In this document: in pieces, positions 11,001-18,763 of the stretch
Layout: the number at the start of each line of letters is the position of its first letter
Position numbering within the stretch: the first letter of the stretch is position 1
Assembly (NCBI RefSeq): GCF_003057885.1
Contig: NZ_QAGK01000006.1
Span: forward strand, 124,001 to 188,000
Direction of reading: 5' to 3'
Origin: Oceaniglobus ichthyenteri
GTDB lineage: Bacteria > Pseudomonadota > Alphaproteobacteria > Rhodobacterales > Rhodobacteraceae
Length of the DNA stretch: 64,000 bases
Translations under genes and position numbers: made by a program
Notes under the pieces: generated by a model
Told to the model about the DNA's origin: nothing
What the model saw: the letters and a program-made list of their open reading frames with translations, nothing else
Database searches by the model: none

Positions 11001-12503
11001 ATCAAACAATTTGCCTGGGCCTTTCCGGCGTTCAAACGGCCCAAGGGCGTGGACAATGCCTTTGATATGGATCTGAACGGCCTGTCGGAAGACGAGCTTG
11101 AGGCGATCCTTGATTTTGCCTTCCTGCGGTATTTTGAGGATTCCGGCCTGTTTGGCACGGTTGATGATGCCGTGGCGCGGGCCGAACAACTTAAACGTAT
11201 TGGCGTTGATGAAATCGCCTGTCTGATCGATTATGGCATCGCGCCCGAATTGGTGATGGAGGGGCTGAAACCCCTGGCCGAGGCGTTGAAACGCGCCAAC
11301 ACCACCACCGCCCCGGCCGAGGATGATTTTTCCATCGCCGCACAAATCCGCCGCCACGGGGTAACGCATCTGCAATGCACCCCGTCGATGGCGCGGATGA
11401 TTGCGATGAACGACGATGCGCGTATGGCGCTGAGCCGCATCAAAACCCTGTTGATCGGCGGTGAGGCATTGTCGGGCGATCTGGTCGCGTCTTTGCGCGG
11501 CTGCACCTCGGCGACGATCCTGAATATGTACGGGCCAACCGAAACCACCGTTTGGTCCACCGTGCAGACGGTTACCGATGATGCGCCCGATATCCAACCC
11601 ATCGGCGCACCCATCGCCAATACCAAGGTCTATGTCCTTGATCCTACGGGCAATCCTGCACCAATCGGCGTCGCCGGAGAGCTGTATATCGCAGGCGAGG
11701 GCGTCGCGCGGGGCTATTGGCAGCGCGACGATCTGACCGCCGACACCTTTCCGCCCGACCCGTTTCATGGCGGCCGGATGTATCGCACGGGTGATCTGGT
11801 GCGCTGGCGCATGGATGGCACCCTGGATTTTCTGGGTCGCACCGACCATCAGGTAAAAATTCGCGGTCATCGGATCGAACTGGGCGAGATCGAGGCGCGC
11901 CTGGCCGAACACCCGGCGGTAAAACAGGCGGTTGTCGTGGCGCGCGTTATTCAGGGCGATACCCGGCTGGTGGCCTATATCATCGCCGATGCGCCGCTGA
12001 ACGGCGCGCAAATGCGCGCCCATCTGGCCACCCTGCCCGACATCATGATCCCGGCGCATTTGGTGACGCTGGATCACTTCCCGCTGACCCCGAACAAAAA
12101 GATCGATCGCAAGGCATTGCCCGAGCCGAAACCAGAACGCGCCGCAGCCCCGGCCAATCTGGGCGCAGCACCGGCCAACCCGGTGGAAACCGAAATCGCC
12201 GCCGTCTGGGCGCGTATTCTGGGCGTAAGTGACATTCGCAGCGAAGACAACTTTTTCGCTCTTGGCGGTCATTCCCTGTTGGCGGTTCAGGCGCATCGTG
12301 AAATCCGCACCGCGCTGAACGCGCCGAAATTGTCGATCACCGACATTTTCCGCTTTCCCACTTTGGCCGGGCTTGCGGCACATCTGACCAAAGGCACCAC
12401 ACCACAACAGCCGGAATTAGCGGTTGACCCCAGCCCCGCACGCGCCGAAACCATGAGCAAGCGGCGCGCCATGCGGGCGGGCCGGGGCGCAAAAACAGGA
12501 TGA
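7998..12503 (+). CDS. NRPS-like protein: formyltransferase, interrupted adenylation domain with embedded luciferase-like monooxygenase, PCP
   Basis: A protein of 1501 aa starting at the ATG in the ATGA overlap at 7998; an upstream in-frame start would lie inside the GT2 gene. Residues 1-300 are formyltransferase-like, with Asn88-Phe-His90 and Asp126 in the expected FMT positions. Residues about 310-500 resemble only the C-terminal part of a condensation domain; no HHxxxDG is present. The adenylation domain begins near 511 (A3 TSGSTGRPKG near 660, A4 with Asp705). A monooxygenase of the MupA/Atu3671 luciferase-like family occupies about 740-1105, and the adenylation domain resumes with A5 (NMYGPTE, 1176-1182) and A10 Lys1368. 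The PCP carries Ser1426. The specificity code reads D-I-L-Q-L-G-M-V-W-K, close to the glycine code. There is no thioesterase. It is probably an initiation module feeding the PKS; siderophore-type assembly is an alternative. Confidence 0.9.
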   Translation: MTQFSSVLIGNESLLIGCGDMLLERGHRISAVVSRDPDIAAWANKKGLPLAARAVDLPDVAFDWLLSIANLSVIPDAVIARAAKGAVNFHDGPLPAMAGLNTPAWARMLGHDSHGITWHVIEGGIDEGDILEQRLFDITPEDTAFSLNSKCYAAAMDSFPAVMMQLETGLTRIAQDLSKRRYFARDERPANAGAIDFTQPTDRVIALVRGLDFNGYKNPLSRAKIAHGDMPLLVGTVDPAEGDATPGTVLASGRDHATIATLDGAVKLSGLTNPLGQAVDVAKLLPVGSVLCQPDISRQAELIKGEPHWRARLKTANPLPLPLAGKLAKTQDWQSRALSLPISDRATLIATLAQWARLSSGEVSGDVGYTSAALAQMVNDAPGLVATTAFLHVEQGSVAETAQHIARQLDKIAKHPGFLRDLFTRDPDITLARPGMAISESGTVFGTAITVTLEPLTLHYDANRQSDAAVDLLLERLTHIAQSGDISLPEPEQTRLITTLNTTETDHDRALTIHAAFEAQVAKSPDATALVFEGEALTYGALNAAANRMAHALRGLGVGPGANVGLCVARSPDLLIGTLGILKAGGAYVPLDPAYPADRIALYVSDSQASVIVAQPDLVADLPETSAQILPTDDPRIAGGDETNPTGGATPEDLAYLIYTSGSTGRPKGVMIEHRNVANFFTGMDQKIDHDENAVWLAVTSLSFDISVLELFWTLSRGFKVVLSSDENRALIAGDTPAQSDRHIDFNLFYWGNDDGVGPKKYHLLLEGAKFADAHGFNAVWTPERHFHAFGGPYPNPSVTGAAVAAVTKNLAVRAGSCVAPLHHPARIAEEWAVIDNLTNGRAGLGLASGWQPDDFVLRPENSPPDNKAAMYDAFHTLKRLWRGEAVEFPKRDGTMHAVITQPRPVSPDLPLWITTAGNPDTWREAGEIGANVLTHLLGQSIDEVGEKIKIYHDALRRAGFDPATRTVTLMLHTYLSDSREHAMETARGPMKDYLRSAAGLIKQFAWAFPAFKRPKGVDNAFDMDLNGLSEDELEAILDFAFLRYFEDSGLFGTVDDAVARAEQLKRIGVDEIACLIDYGIAPELVMEGLKPLAEALKRANTTTAPAEDDFSIAAQIRRHGVTHLQCTPSMARMIAMNDDARMALSRIKTLLIGGEALSGDLVASLRGCTSATILNMYGPTETTVWSTVQTVTDDAPDIQPIGAPIANTKVYVLDPTGNPAPIGVAGELYIAGEGVARGYWQRDDLTADTFPPDPFHGGRMYRTGDLVRWRMDGTLDFLGRTDHQVKIRGHRIELGEIEARLAEHPAVKQAVVVARVIQGDTRLVAYIIADAPLNGAQMRAHLATLPDIMIPAHLVTLDHFPLTPNKKIDRKALPEPKPERAAAPANLGAAPANPVETEIAAVWARILGVSDIRSEDNFFALGGHSLLAVQAHREIRTALNAPKLSITDIFRFPTLAGLAAHLTKGTTPQQPELAVDPSPARAETMSKRRAMRAGRGAKTG

Positions 12504-13222
12504 ACGCGATTTCTGATTTTCCAATCTCTGATGATGCCATATCGGGCGCGATGGTTCAGCCCCATGTGCGCGGCCTGTTTGATGGCGATATTGCCGTGGC
12601 CCTGTGTGATCCGCGCGCGCCGATGGGCAGCCTCTTGTCGCCCGAACGCCAGGGGATGGGCCGTATGGTGGCCAAACGGCAGTTGGAATTTACCGCCGGG
12701 CGCATTGCCGCACACCGGGCCATGGCGGCGCTGGGGCGACCGCGCCAACCGGTCATTCCCGGCCCCGACCGCGCGCCAATCTGGCCCGATGGCTTGGTCG
12801 GGTCATTGTCGCACTGCGATTCGCTGTGTGTTTGCGTGATGGCCCCGACCGGACCGGTGCGCAGCCTGGGCGTGGATGTGGAAGAAGACACCGCGTTAGA
12901 CCCTGAGATGATCGAAACCATCCTTACACCGCCCGAACGCGCCTGGATGGCGCGCCAACCCGAAGACGAGGCCGGGCGGTTGGCCAAACTGATCTTCTCG
13001 GCCAAGGAAACCGCTTACAAGGCGCAATATCCGATGACGCGCGAAGTGTTGGATTTTGGCGCCATCGCCATTTTGCCCGATCTGGCGCAGGGTCGGTTCA
13101 CCGCCACATTTACCCGCGCTGTCGGCCCATTTGCCAGCGGATCAACCCTGCAAGGCAGGATGGCGCGGGCGCATGATCTGATTTTGACCGGCCTCACACT
13201 CAGGCCCCAGGGGGCGGCGTAA
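12500..13222 (+). CDS. Sfp/EntD-type 4'-phosphopantetheinyl transferase
   Basis: The 240-aa protein would transfer the phosphopantetheine arm of CoA to the serines of the PKS ACP (Ser1788) and the NRPS PCP (Ser1426). The family's signatures are present: SLSH at 102-105, the Mg-binding GVDVE at 124-128 and FSAKETAYK at 166-174. Its start overlaps the NRPS stop by 4 nt (ATGA) and its stop overlaps the next start by 1 nt. A dedicated activator inside the operon supports the view that the PKS and NRPS are functional and expressed as a unit. Confidence 0.93.
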   Translation: MNAISDFPISDDAISGAMVQPHVRGLFDGDIAVALCDPRAPMGSLLSPERQGMGRMVAKRQLEFTAGRIAAHRAMAALGRPRQPVIPGPDRAPIWPDGLVGSLSHCDSLCVCVMAPTGPVRSLGVDVEEDTALDPEMIETILTPPERAWMARQPEDEAGRLAKLIFSAKETAYKAQYPMTREVLDFGAIAILPDLAQGRFTATFTRAVGPFASGSTLQGRMARAHDLILTGLTLRPQGAA

Positions 13223-14190
13223 TGGCCCGCCTTTCGCGGCGCACGGCGTTGGCGATGGGCGGCGGGGCATTGGCCGTTGCGGCCACGGGCGGCGCGGTGA
13301 ATTGGTGGCGCGCGCGCCTGCCCGACCGCGCGCAGATCGACAGCTTTTATACCACCTCTCTTCCCGCGCCGGGTGGGCCGCTGAACGTGTTTCATCTGGG
13401 CCATTCGTTGGTCGGGCGCGATATGCCCGCGATGCTGGCGCAACTGGCCCGGGCCCGGGGGGTGGATCACCGGTATCACAGCCAACTGGGCTGGGGCACG
13501 TCATTGCGCGAACATTGGTATCCTGATCTGCCGATTCAGGGGTATGAAACCGAAAACGCCCATGACCGGTATCGCCCGGCGTTGGCGGCTGTCGGATCGG
13601 GCGATTACGATGCCGTGATCGTGACCGAAATGATCGAACTGATCGATGCGCTGAAATACCATGACAGCGGCGATTATCTGGTCAAATGGGCCGATCTGGC
13701 GCGAAATGCCAACCCCAATACCCAAGTGTATCTGTATGAAACCTGGCACGGATTGGACGATCCGGGCGGATTTTTGCACCGTATTGATGCCGATTTGCCC
13801 ACCTTGTGGGAAGGCAAACTGTTGGCCAGCGATCTGCGCGGCCCACAACCCCGCCCGATACATATCATCCCCGCGGGCCAGGTCATGGCGCGGGTCGCGC
13901 GCGCGGCTGAGGCAGCCCCCCTGCCCGGTTTGGCGCGGCGCGAAGACCTGTTCGCCAAAACGCCCGAGGGCGATCAAGACCCGATTCACTTGAACGATAT
14001 CGGCGCGTATCTGGTGGCGGTGACCCATTTTGCCGTGCTCTACCACCAATCACCCGTTGGCCTGCCGACGCAGGTGAACCGCGCCGATGGCACCCCGGCC
14101 CTTGCCCCCAGCGCCCCGGCGGCCGAGTTAATTCAACGGCTGGCCTGGGATGTTGTTACCACCTATCCAAAAACCGGCGTGGCGGGATGA
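13222..14190 (+). CDS. Tat-exported SGNH-family hydrolase
   Basis: The 322-aa protein begins with a twin-arginine signal (SRRTAL at 5-10, then an Ala/Gly-rich hydrophobic stretch), so it is probably exported folded to the periplasm. The SGNH nucleophile block is GHSL at 60-63 (Ser62) and the Asp/His block is DPIH at 254-257. These enzymes are esterases or acyl-transferring enzymes acting on acylated sugars and lipids. It is clearly paralogous to the N-terminus of the next gene (shared KWADLAR and ETWH segments). A role in adding or removing an ester group on the exported glycan is inferred from context only. Confidence 0.75.
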   Translation: MARLSRRTALAMGGGALAVAATGGAVNWWRARLPDRAQIDSFYTTSLPAPGGPLNVFHLGHSLVGRDMPAMLAQLARARGVDHRYHSQLGWGTSLREHWYPDLPIQGYETENAHDRYRPALAAVGSGDYDAVIVTEMIELIDALKYHDSGDYLVKWADLARNANPNTQVYLYETWHGLDDPGGFLHRIDADLPTLWEGKLLASDLRGPQPRPIHIIPAGQVMARVARAAEAAPLPGLARREDLFAKTPEGDQDPIHLNDIGAYLVAVTHFAVLYHQSPVGLPTQVNRADGTPALAPSAPAAELIQRLAWDVVTTYPKTGVAG

Positions 14191-16550
14191 GCGTGTTATC
14201 CACCCTTGGCACGGTCTTGATGATCGGTCATTCGCTGATCGGGCCGGATCAACCGGGCATGGTGGAACAATTGCTGCGCACCACCGGGGCCACCCCCCGT
14301 GTGCAGGCGCAAATCATCAACGGCGCGCCGCTGAAATGGAACTGGGATCATGCCGCAGACGCGCAAGGCGTGAACGCGCGACAGGTTTTGCCCACGGGTA
14401 TTGATGCCCTGATCCTGACCGAAGCAATCCCATTGGCCAACCACGTAAAATGGAGCGACAGCGCCGGTTACGCCGCCCGCTGGGCCGATCTGGCACGGCA
14501 GGGAAACCCCGATGTACAGGTTTATCTGCTTGAAACATGGCATTCCCGTGATAGCGGAACAGGAAAGGCCGTGCCCGATGACGACGGCGATTCCGTCGCA
14601 TGGCGCGACCGAATTGCCAATGATCTGCCGGTTTGGCAGGGCATCGCCGATGCAGCCGGTGCGCGGTTGATCCCGGCGGGGCAAGCCATGGCGCGGCTGG
14701 CCGATGCGGTTGACACGGGCGATATTCCGGGCCTTGCGGATATGTCGCCCTTGTTTGCCGATGATATTCATCCATCCGATCTGGGGCATTATTTCGTGGC
14801 CTTGATCACCTATACCATGTTGAGCGGGGCCGACCCAACCGGCCTGCCCCATGATCTGCGCGGGCGGTTTGACGGCGCGCTGAAACGCGCTGATCCCGCC
14901 ACCATCGCCACGATGCAAAGGATTGCCGCCCAAACCGTGGCCGATATCGGGCCGGTTCGCAAAGCCGACCGCGCGCCGGTTCAGCCCGCCGCACCCCCCG
15001 CCACCGCGCCGGTTATCACGCCGCAAAAGGCCGCATCGGGCGTGGCGGTCAACCTTGCGCCGCTCACCGACTGGGGGGTGCAATTGCCGTTTCTTGACCT
15101 GATGAAAACCGCGCGTCCCTGGATCGGGCACCGTCCCGGCCAATGGGGCGGGGTTGAGGTGGGCGAATTGCGCGCCGCAGGGATGCTCGACGACAATGGC
15201 TGGCCTTTGGAAAAGCCGGGCACCCTGTCCAGCATCGGCACGCTGATCCTGACCGATCTGCCGGAAAATGCCGCAGGCGCCGCCGGGCGCTATGTGCTGC
15301 GCTTTGCCGGGCGCGGAATTGTCGAGGTCGCCGGGCGCGCGACCAATGTGCGCTACGGCGAAAACCGTGTGACGTTCGATTACACGCCTGGCCCCGGCCC
15401 GGTGGACATTCGCATTCAACGCACAGATCCGGCCGATCCGGTGCGCGATATCACCGTGGTGCGCGAAGACCGCATCGCCGCCTTTGACCAAGGCGCGCGG
15501 TTCAACCCCGATTGGATCACGCTGATGGATGGCTTTGCCGTGCTGCGGTTCATGGATTGGATGGCCACCAATAATTCAAGTCAGTCCCGTTGGGAAAACC
15601 GCCCGAAACCCGGTGATTACACTTTTGCCGAAAACGGCATCGCGTTGGAATACATGATTGCGCTGGCCAACGCGTTGGGCGTGGATCCGTGGTTCACCCT
15701 GCCCCATATGGCCGACGATACCTATGTGCGCCGGTTTGCCGAAACGGTGCGCGATGGTCTGGCCAAGGATCGCCGCGCCTATGTGGAATACTCAAACGAA
15801 GTGTGGAATTGGCAATTTGATCAAACCAAATGGGCCGATGCACAGGCCCGCGAACGGTGGGATGCCCGCGATGCGGGCGCACAGTTTTACGGTATGCGCG
15901 CCGCCGAAATCGCCCTGATCTGGTCAGATGTCATGCCGCGGGATCGATTGGTGAATGTCATTTCAACGCAAACCGGATGGGTGGGGTTGGAAGACAGCAT
16001 TTTGGCCGCACCACTGGCCGTGGCCGAGGGCCACGCGCCCCCGGCACAAGCCTTTGATGCCTATGCCGTCACCGGATATTTCGGCGGGATTTTGGGAACC
16101 GAACAGCGCGCCGAACTGGTGCGCGGTTGGTTGACCCAAGGGCACGATCACGCAACCGCATTGGCGGCGCAAGAGTTGCGCGATGGATCCATCACCGGCG
16201 ATGACACCGATACGCTGGCCGATCTGTTGGGCCGGGTTCTGCCTTATCACAAGGGCGTCGCCGATACCCACAATCTGCGCATGATCATGTATGAGGGCGG
16301 CACCCATTTGACCGGAATCGGCCCGATTGCCGATGATGCCGAGCTGACGGCGTTTTTCACCCATTTCAATTACACGCCCGAAATGGGCGCACTTTATACC
16401 CAATTGCTGAACGGTTGGCAGGCATTAGGTGGCGAATTATTCAACGTCTTCAACGATGTATATAATCCTACCAAATGGGGGGCTTGGGGCGCACGGCGTC
16501 ATCTGGGCGATGATAACCCCCGTTGGGGCGCAATAAAGGCGGCCCAATGA
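14187..16550 (+). CDS. SGNH hydrolase fused to a glycoside-hydrolase/cellulose-binding-like region
   Basis: The 787-aa protein has an N-terminal SGNH domain (about 1-260) with GHSL at 14-17 (Ser16) and DDIH at 192-195, homologous to the preceding gene but without a signal peptide. A proline/alanine-rich linker (about 265-300) leads to a 480-residue region. That region has a beta-rich part (about 300-430), then a section with the motif YSNEVWN around Glu538, typical of uncharacterised proteins annotated as cellulose-binding or glycosidase-like. The combination suggests action on a polysaccharide and its substituents. The missing signal peptide is odd beside its Tat-exported paralogue: it may be cytoplasmic or use a non-classical route. 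Start and stop both lie in ATGA overlaps. Confidence 0.7.
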   Translation: MSVLSTLGTVLMIGHSLIGPDQPGMVEQLLRTTGATPRVQAQIINGAPLKWNWDHAADAQGVNARQVLPTGIDALILTEAIPLANHVKWSDSAGYAARWADLARQGNPDVQVYLLETWHSRDSGTGKAVPDDDGDSVAWRDRIANDLPVWQGIADAAGARLIPAGQAMARLADAVDTGDIPGLADMSPLFADDIHPSDLGHYFVALITYTMLSGADPTGLPHDLRGRFDGALKRADPATIATMQRIAAQTVADIGPVRKADRAPVQPAAPPATAPVITPQKAASGVAVNLAPLTDWGVQLPFLDLMKTARPWIGHRPGQWGGVEVGELRAAGMLDDNGWPLEKPGTLSSIGTLILTDLPENAAGAAGRYVLRFAGRGIVEVAGRATNVRYGENRVTFDYTPGPGPVDIRIQRTDPADPVRDITVVREDRIAAFDQGARFNPDWITLMDGFAVLRFMDWMATNNSSQSRWENRPKPGDYTFAENGIALEYMIALANALGVDPWFTLPHMADDTYVRRFAETVRDGLAKDRRAYVEYSNEVWNWQFDQTKWADAQARERWDARDAGAQFYGMRAAEIALIWSDVMPRDRLVNVISTQTGWVGLEDSILAAPLAVAEGHAPPAQAFDAYAVTGYFGGILGTEQRAELVRGWLTQGHDHATALAAQELRDGSITGDDTDTLADLLGRVLPYHKGVADTHNLRMIMYEGGTHLTGIGPIADDAELTAFFTHFNYTPEMGALYTQLLNGWQALGGELFNVFNDVYNPTKWGAWGARRHLGDDNPRWGAIKAAQ

Positions 16551-17374
16551 CCCTTAGCGTGATTTTGCCCGCCCATAATGAGGCCGGGTATATCGGCCCC
16601 TGTCTGGCGGCGCTCTTGGCATCCGAGTGCCCGCCCATGCAGGTGATCGTCGTCGCCAATGGCTGTACCGACAACACCGGCGATGTGGCGCGCGGATTTG
16701 CGCGACAGGCGCGCGATCTGGGGCACACCCTTTCGGTCATCGAAACCCCGGTGGGCGGCAAGCTGAACGCGCTGACCATGGGGGATGGGGCGGCAACGGG
16801 CGATATCAGGGTGTATCTGGACGCCGATGTGATTGTATCGCCCAAGGTCATCGCGCAAATCGCAACCGCCCTTGCCACACCAATGCCCCGTTATGCCAGT
16901 GGCGCGCCAAAGGTGGCGCGCGCGCAATCGGCGGTAACGCGGGCCTATGCACGGTTTTGGCAAACCCTGCCGTTTATCACCCACGGCACGCCGGGTTTTG
17001 GCCTGTTTGCGATGAACGCGCCGGGCCGGGCACGATGGGGCGACTGGCCCGATATCATTTCTGACGATACTTTTGCGCGTCTGAACTTCGCGCCCGGTGA
17101 ACGGGTCCGCGTGAGCGGCAGCTATGAATGGCCGATGGTCGAAGGGTTTGCCAATCTGGTACGGGTGCGGCGGCGGCAGAATCAGGGCGTTCACGAAATC
17201 GGCGCGAAATTTCCCGCGCTGTTGGCCCATGATGACACGCCGGGTGTCGGACTGTCGGGCGCGGTCAAACGGGCGGTGCGCGACCCGGTCGGGTTTGGCG
17301 TTTACGCCGCCGTGTCGCTGGCGGTAAAAACCCCCCTGTTTCGCAGTAAAAACCGCTGGGCCAGAGGCCGCTAA
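16547..17374 (+). CDS. Family 2 glycosyltransferase
   Basis: The 275-aa protein starts at the ATG in the ATGA overlap at 16547. It begins with the GT2 signature VILPAHNEAGYI, has a DADV motif near residue 93 as the metal-binding DxD, and an ISDDTFAR segment matching the later acceptor region. No membrane helices are evident, so it is a cytoplasmic transferase acting at the membrane face. It is the last gene of the seven-gene operon; its stop overlaps by 4 nt the stop of the convergent glycosyltransferase on the other strand, leaving no room for a terminator between them. Confidence 0.85.
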   Translation: MTLSVILPAHNEAGYIGPCLAALLASECPPMQVIVVANGCTDNTGDVARGFARQARDLGHTLSVIETPVGGKLNALTMGDGAATGDIRVYLDADVIVSPKVIAQIATALATPMPRYASGAPKVARAQSAVTRAYARFWQTLPFITHGTPGFGLFAMNAPGRARWGDWPDIISDDTFARLNFAPGERVRVSGSYEWPMVEGFANLVRVRRRQNQGVHEIGAKFPALLAHDDTPGVGLSGAVKRAVRDPVGFGVYAAVSLAVKTPLFRSKNRWARGR

Positions 17375-18576
17375 TCGACAACCGCGCGAATATGATCGGC
17401 CAGTTTCGCCGCCTCGATATCGACGTTATGGCGTGCCATCGCGCGGGTGCGACACCGCTCGCCCATGGCGCGCATTTCGTCCACGCTCAGATCATTTAGC
17501 GCGATCAGCGCATCGGCCAAGGCATCGGCGTCGCCCGCTGGCACCAGCCAGCCGCATTCTGAGGTTACCAATTCGGGGATTCCGGCGATATAGGTTGAAA
17601 TTACCGGCCGACCGGATGCCATCGCCTCCATCGTCACCACGGGCAGACCTTCGGCAAAGCTGGGCATGATCAGGGCATGGGAGTTGGCCAGTTCGTCGTT
17701 CACGCCGGTTTCGTCCAGCCACCCGGTCAGCGTGATCATAGGGCCGATGCCCGCCTGACCGATGGCCCTTTCGATATCAGCGCGCATCGGGCCATCGCCC
17801 ACCAGGGTCAGATGCATATCTGGGTGGGTGTCGCGCAGCCGCGCGAACGCGTGGATCAGTATCATCTGGCCTTTTTGTTCGGCAAATCGGCCAATCGACA
17901 CCACCCGCAGCGGTGAGCGTGCGGGAAACGGTTTGGTGGCGGGAAACCTTGTGGGTTCGATCCCGCAATGCACCACCTTCAGCTTTGGCCAATCAGAGAA
18001 CCCCGCCCAGCGGTACAGCTGTGATCGGCCAAATTCCGACACGCCCACCGCAAACGCCGCGCGGTTTATTTTCAGGCCCAGTGACAACGCCTCGGGGCGG
18101 TCAAATTCTTCGGGGCCGTGCACCGTGAAACTGAATACCGGGCCGCCCAGGGCATGGGCCAGCATGGCGATGGCCGGGGCGTTGGTTCCGAAGTGGCAAT
18201 GCAGATGCCGCGCGCCGCCATCAATGCAGCGTTGCGCGACATATCCCGCCTCTAATAAATACGCGAGCGGGCGGGCCGGATTGCCCCCGCCATTGCGCGC
18301 CAGTGTCATGGCCAGTTTGAACGCCGTCCAGGCGCCCGAAGGGTTGGCGCCACAGCGGCGCAGAAACGTCATGACCAACTTACCCATACCTTGGCGCAGG
18401 ATATATTCGGTGCGCTGCCGCTCGTCCTCATTCGCGGGATCAACCAGGGGGTCATCAAACCGCCGTGTCGCCAGACGCAAAACATCAAACCCCTGCCGTT
18501 CCAGCGCGTGAATCTCTCGGCGGATAAAGCTTTGCGAGGGTTGCGGATAGGTGTTCATCAAATAGGCAAATTTCAC
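17371..18576 (-). CDS. Family 4 glycosyltransferase (GT-B)
   Basis: I chose the GTG at 18576 because GGAGGG lies 6 nt upstream; the protein is then 401 aa starting VKFAYLMNTYPQ. The N-terminal half has TVHGPEEFD, and the C-terminal half has SIGRFAEQKGQ and the retaining-GT4 EX7E motif in FAEGLPVVTMEAMASG. It would add a sugar to the lipid-linked repeat unit of the EPS. It is transcribed convergently with the PKS/NRPS operon and divergently from the flippase gene, across an intergenic region with nested inverted repeats. Confidence 0.9.
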   Translation of the reverse strand: MKFAYLMNTYPQPSQSFIRREIHALERQGFDVLRLATRRFDDPLVDPANEDERQRTEYILRQGMGKLVMTFLRRCGANPSGAWTAFKLAMTLARNGGGNPARPLAYLLEAGYVAQRCIDGGARHLHCHFGTNAPAIAMLAHALGGPVFSFTVHGPEEFDRPEALSLGLKINRAAFAVGVSEFGRSQLYRWAGFSDWPKLKVVHCGIEPTRFPATKPFPARSPLRVVSIGRFAEQKGQMILIHAFARLRDTHPDMHLTLVGDGPMRADIERAIGQAGIGPMITLTGWLDETGVNDELANSHALIMPSFAEGLPVVTMEAMASGRPVISTYIAGIPELVTSECGWLVPAGDADALADALIALNDLSVDEMRAMGERCRTRAMARHNVDIEAAKLADHIRAVVD

Positions 18577-18644
18577 GGCAGGCCCTCCTTGACCCAAGTG
18601 CACCCGTCCGTGCGAATGCTCAGGTTGGGTTTGGCGTAATATCG

Positions 18645-18673
18645 CACAGTGCGCAATTCAGGGCTGAACTGTG
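18645..18673. promoter_or_regulatory. Nested inverted repeats between divergent EPS genes
   Basis: The 187-bp divergent spacer (18577-18763) contains CACAGT/ACTGTG (18645-18650 with 18668-18673) enclosing TTCAG/CTGAA (18657-18661 with 18664-18668). The position suits an operator shared by the GT4 and flippase promoters. No sigma-70 boxes stood out. Confidence 0.35.
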
Positions 18674-18763
18674 TCACAAACCGGGAAAATTCAAAGGATT
18701 ACCTATGGCCAAGGGAAAATTAACCTTCATAAACGAAACTTGGGCGGGATAGAAAGGGATCTG

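Noticed and set aside
10167-12407. Long reading frame (746 codons) on the minus strand inside the NRPS gene
   Set aside because: Its composition (many His/Arg/Gln/Gly, no domain) is that of an antisense shadow in G+C-rich DNA.
14196-15491. 431-codon minus-strand frame across the SGNH-glycosidase gene
   Set aside because: Antisense shadow; no recognisable motifs or ribosome binding site.
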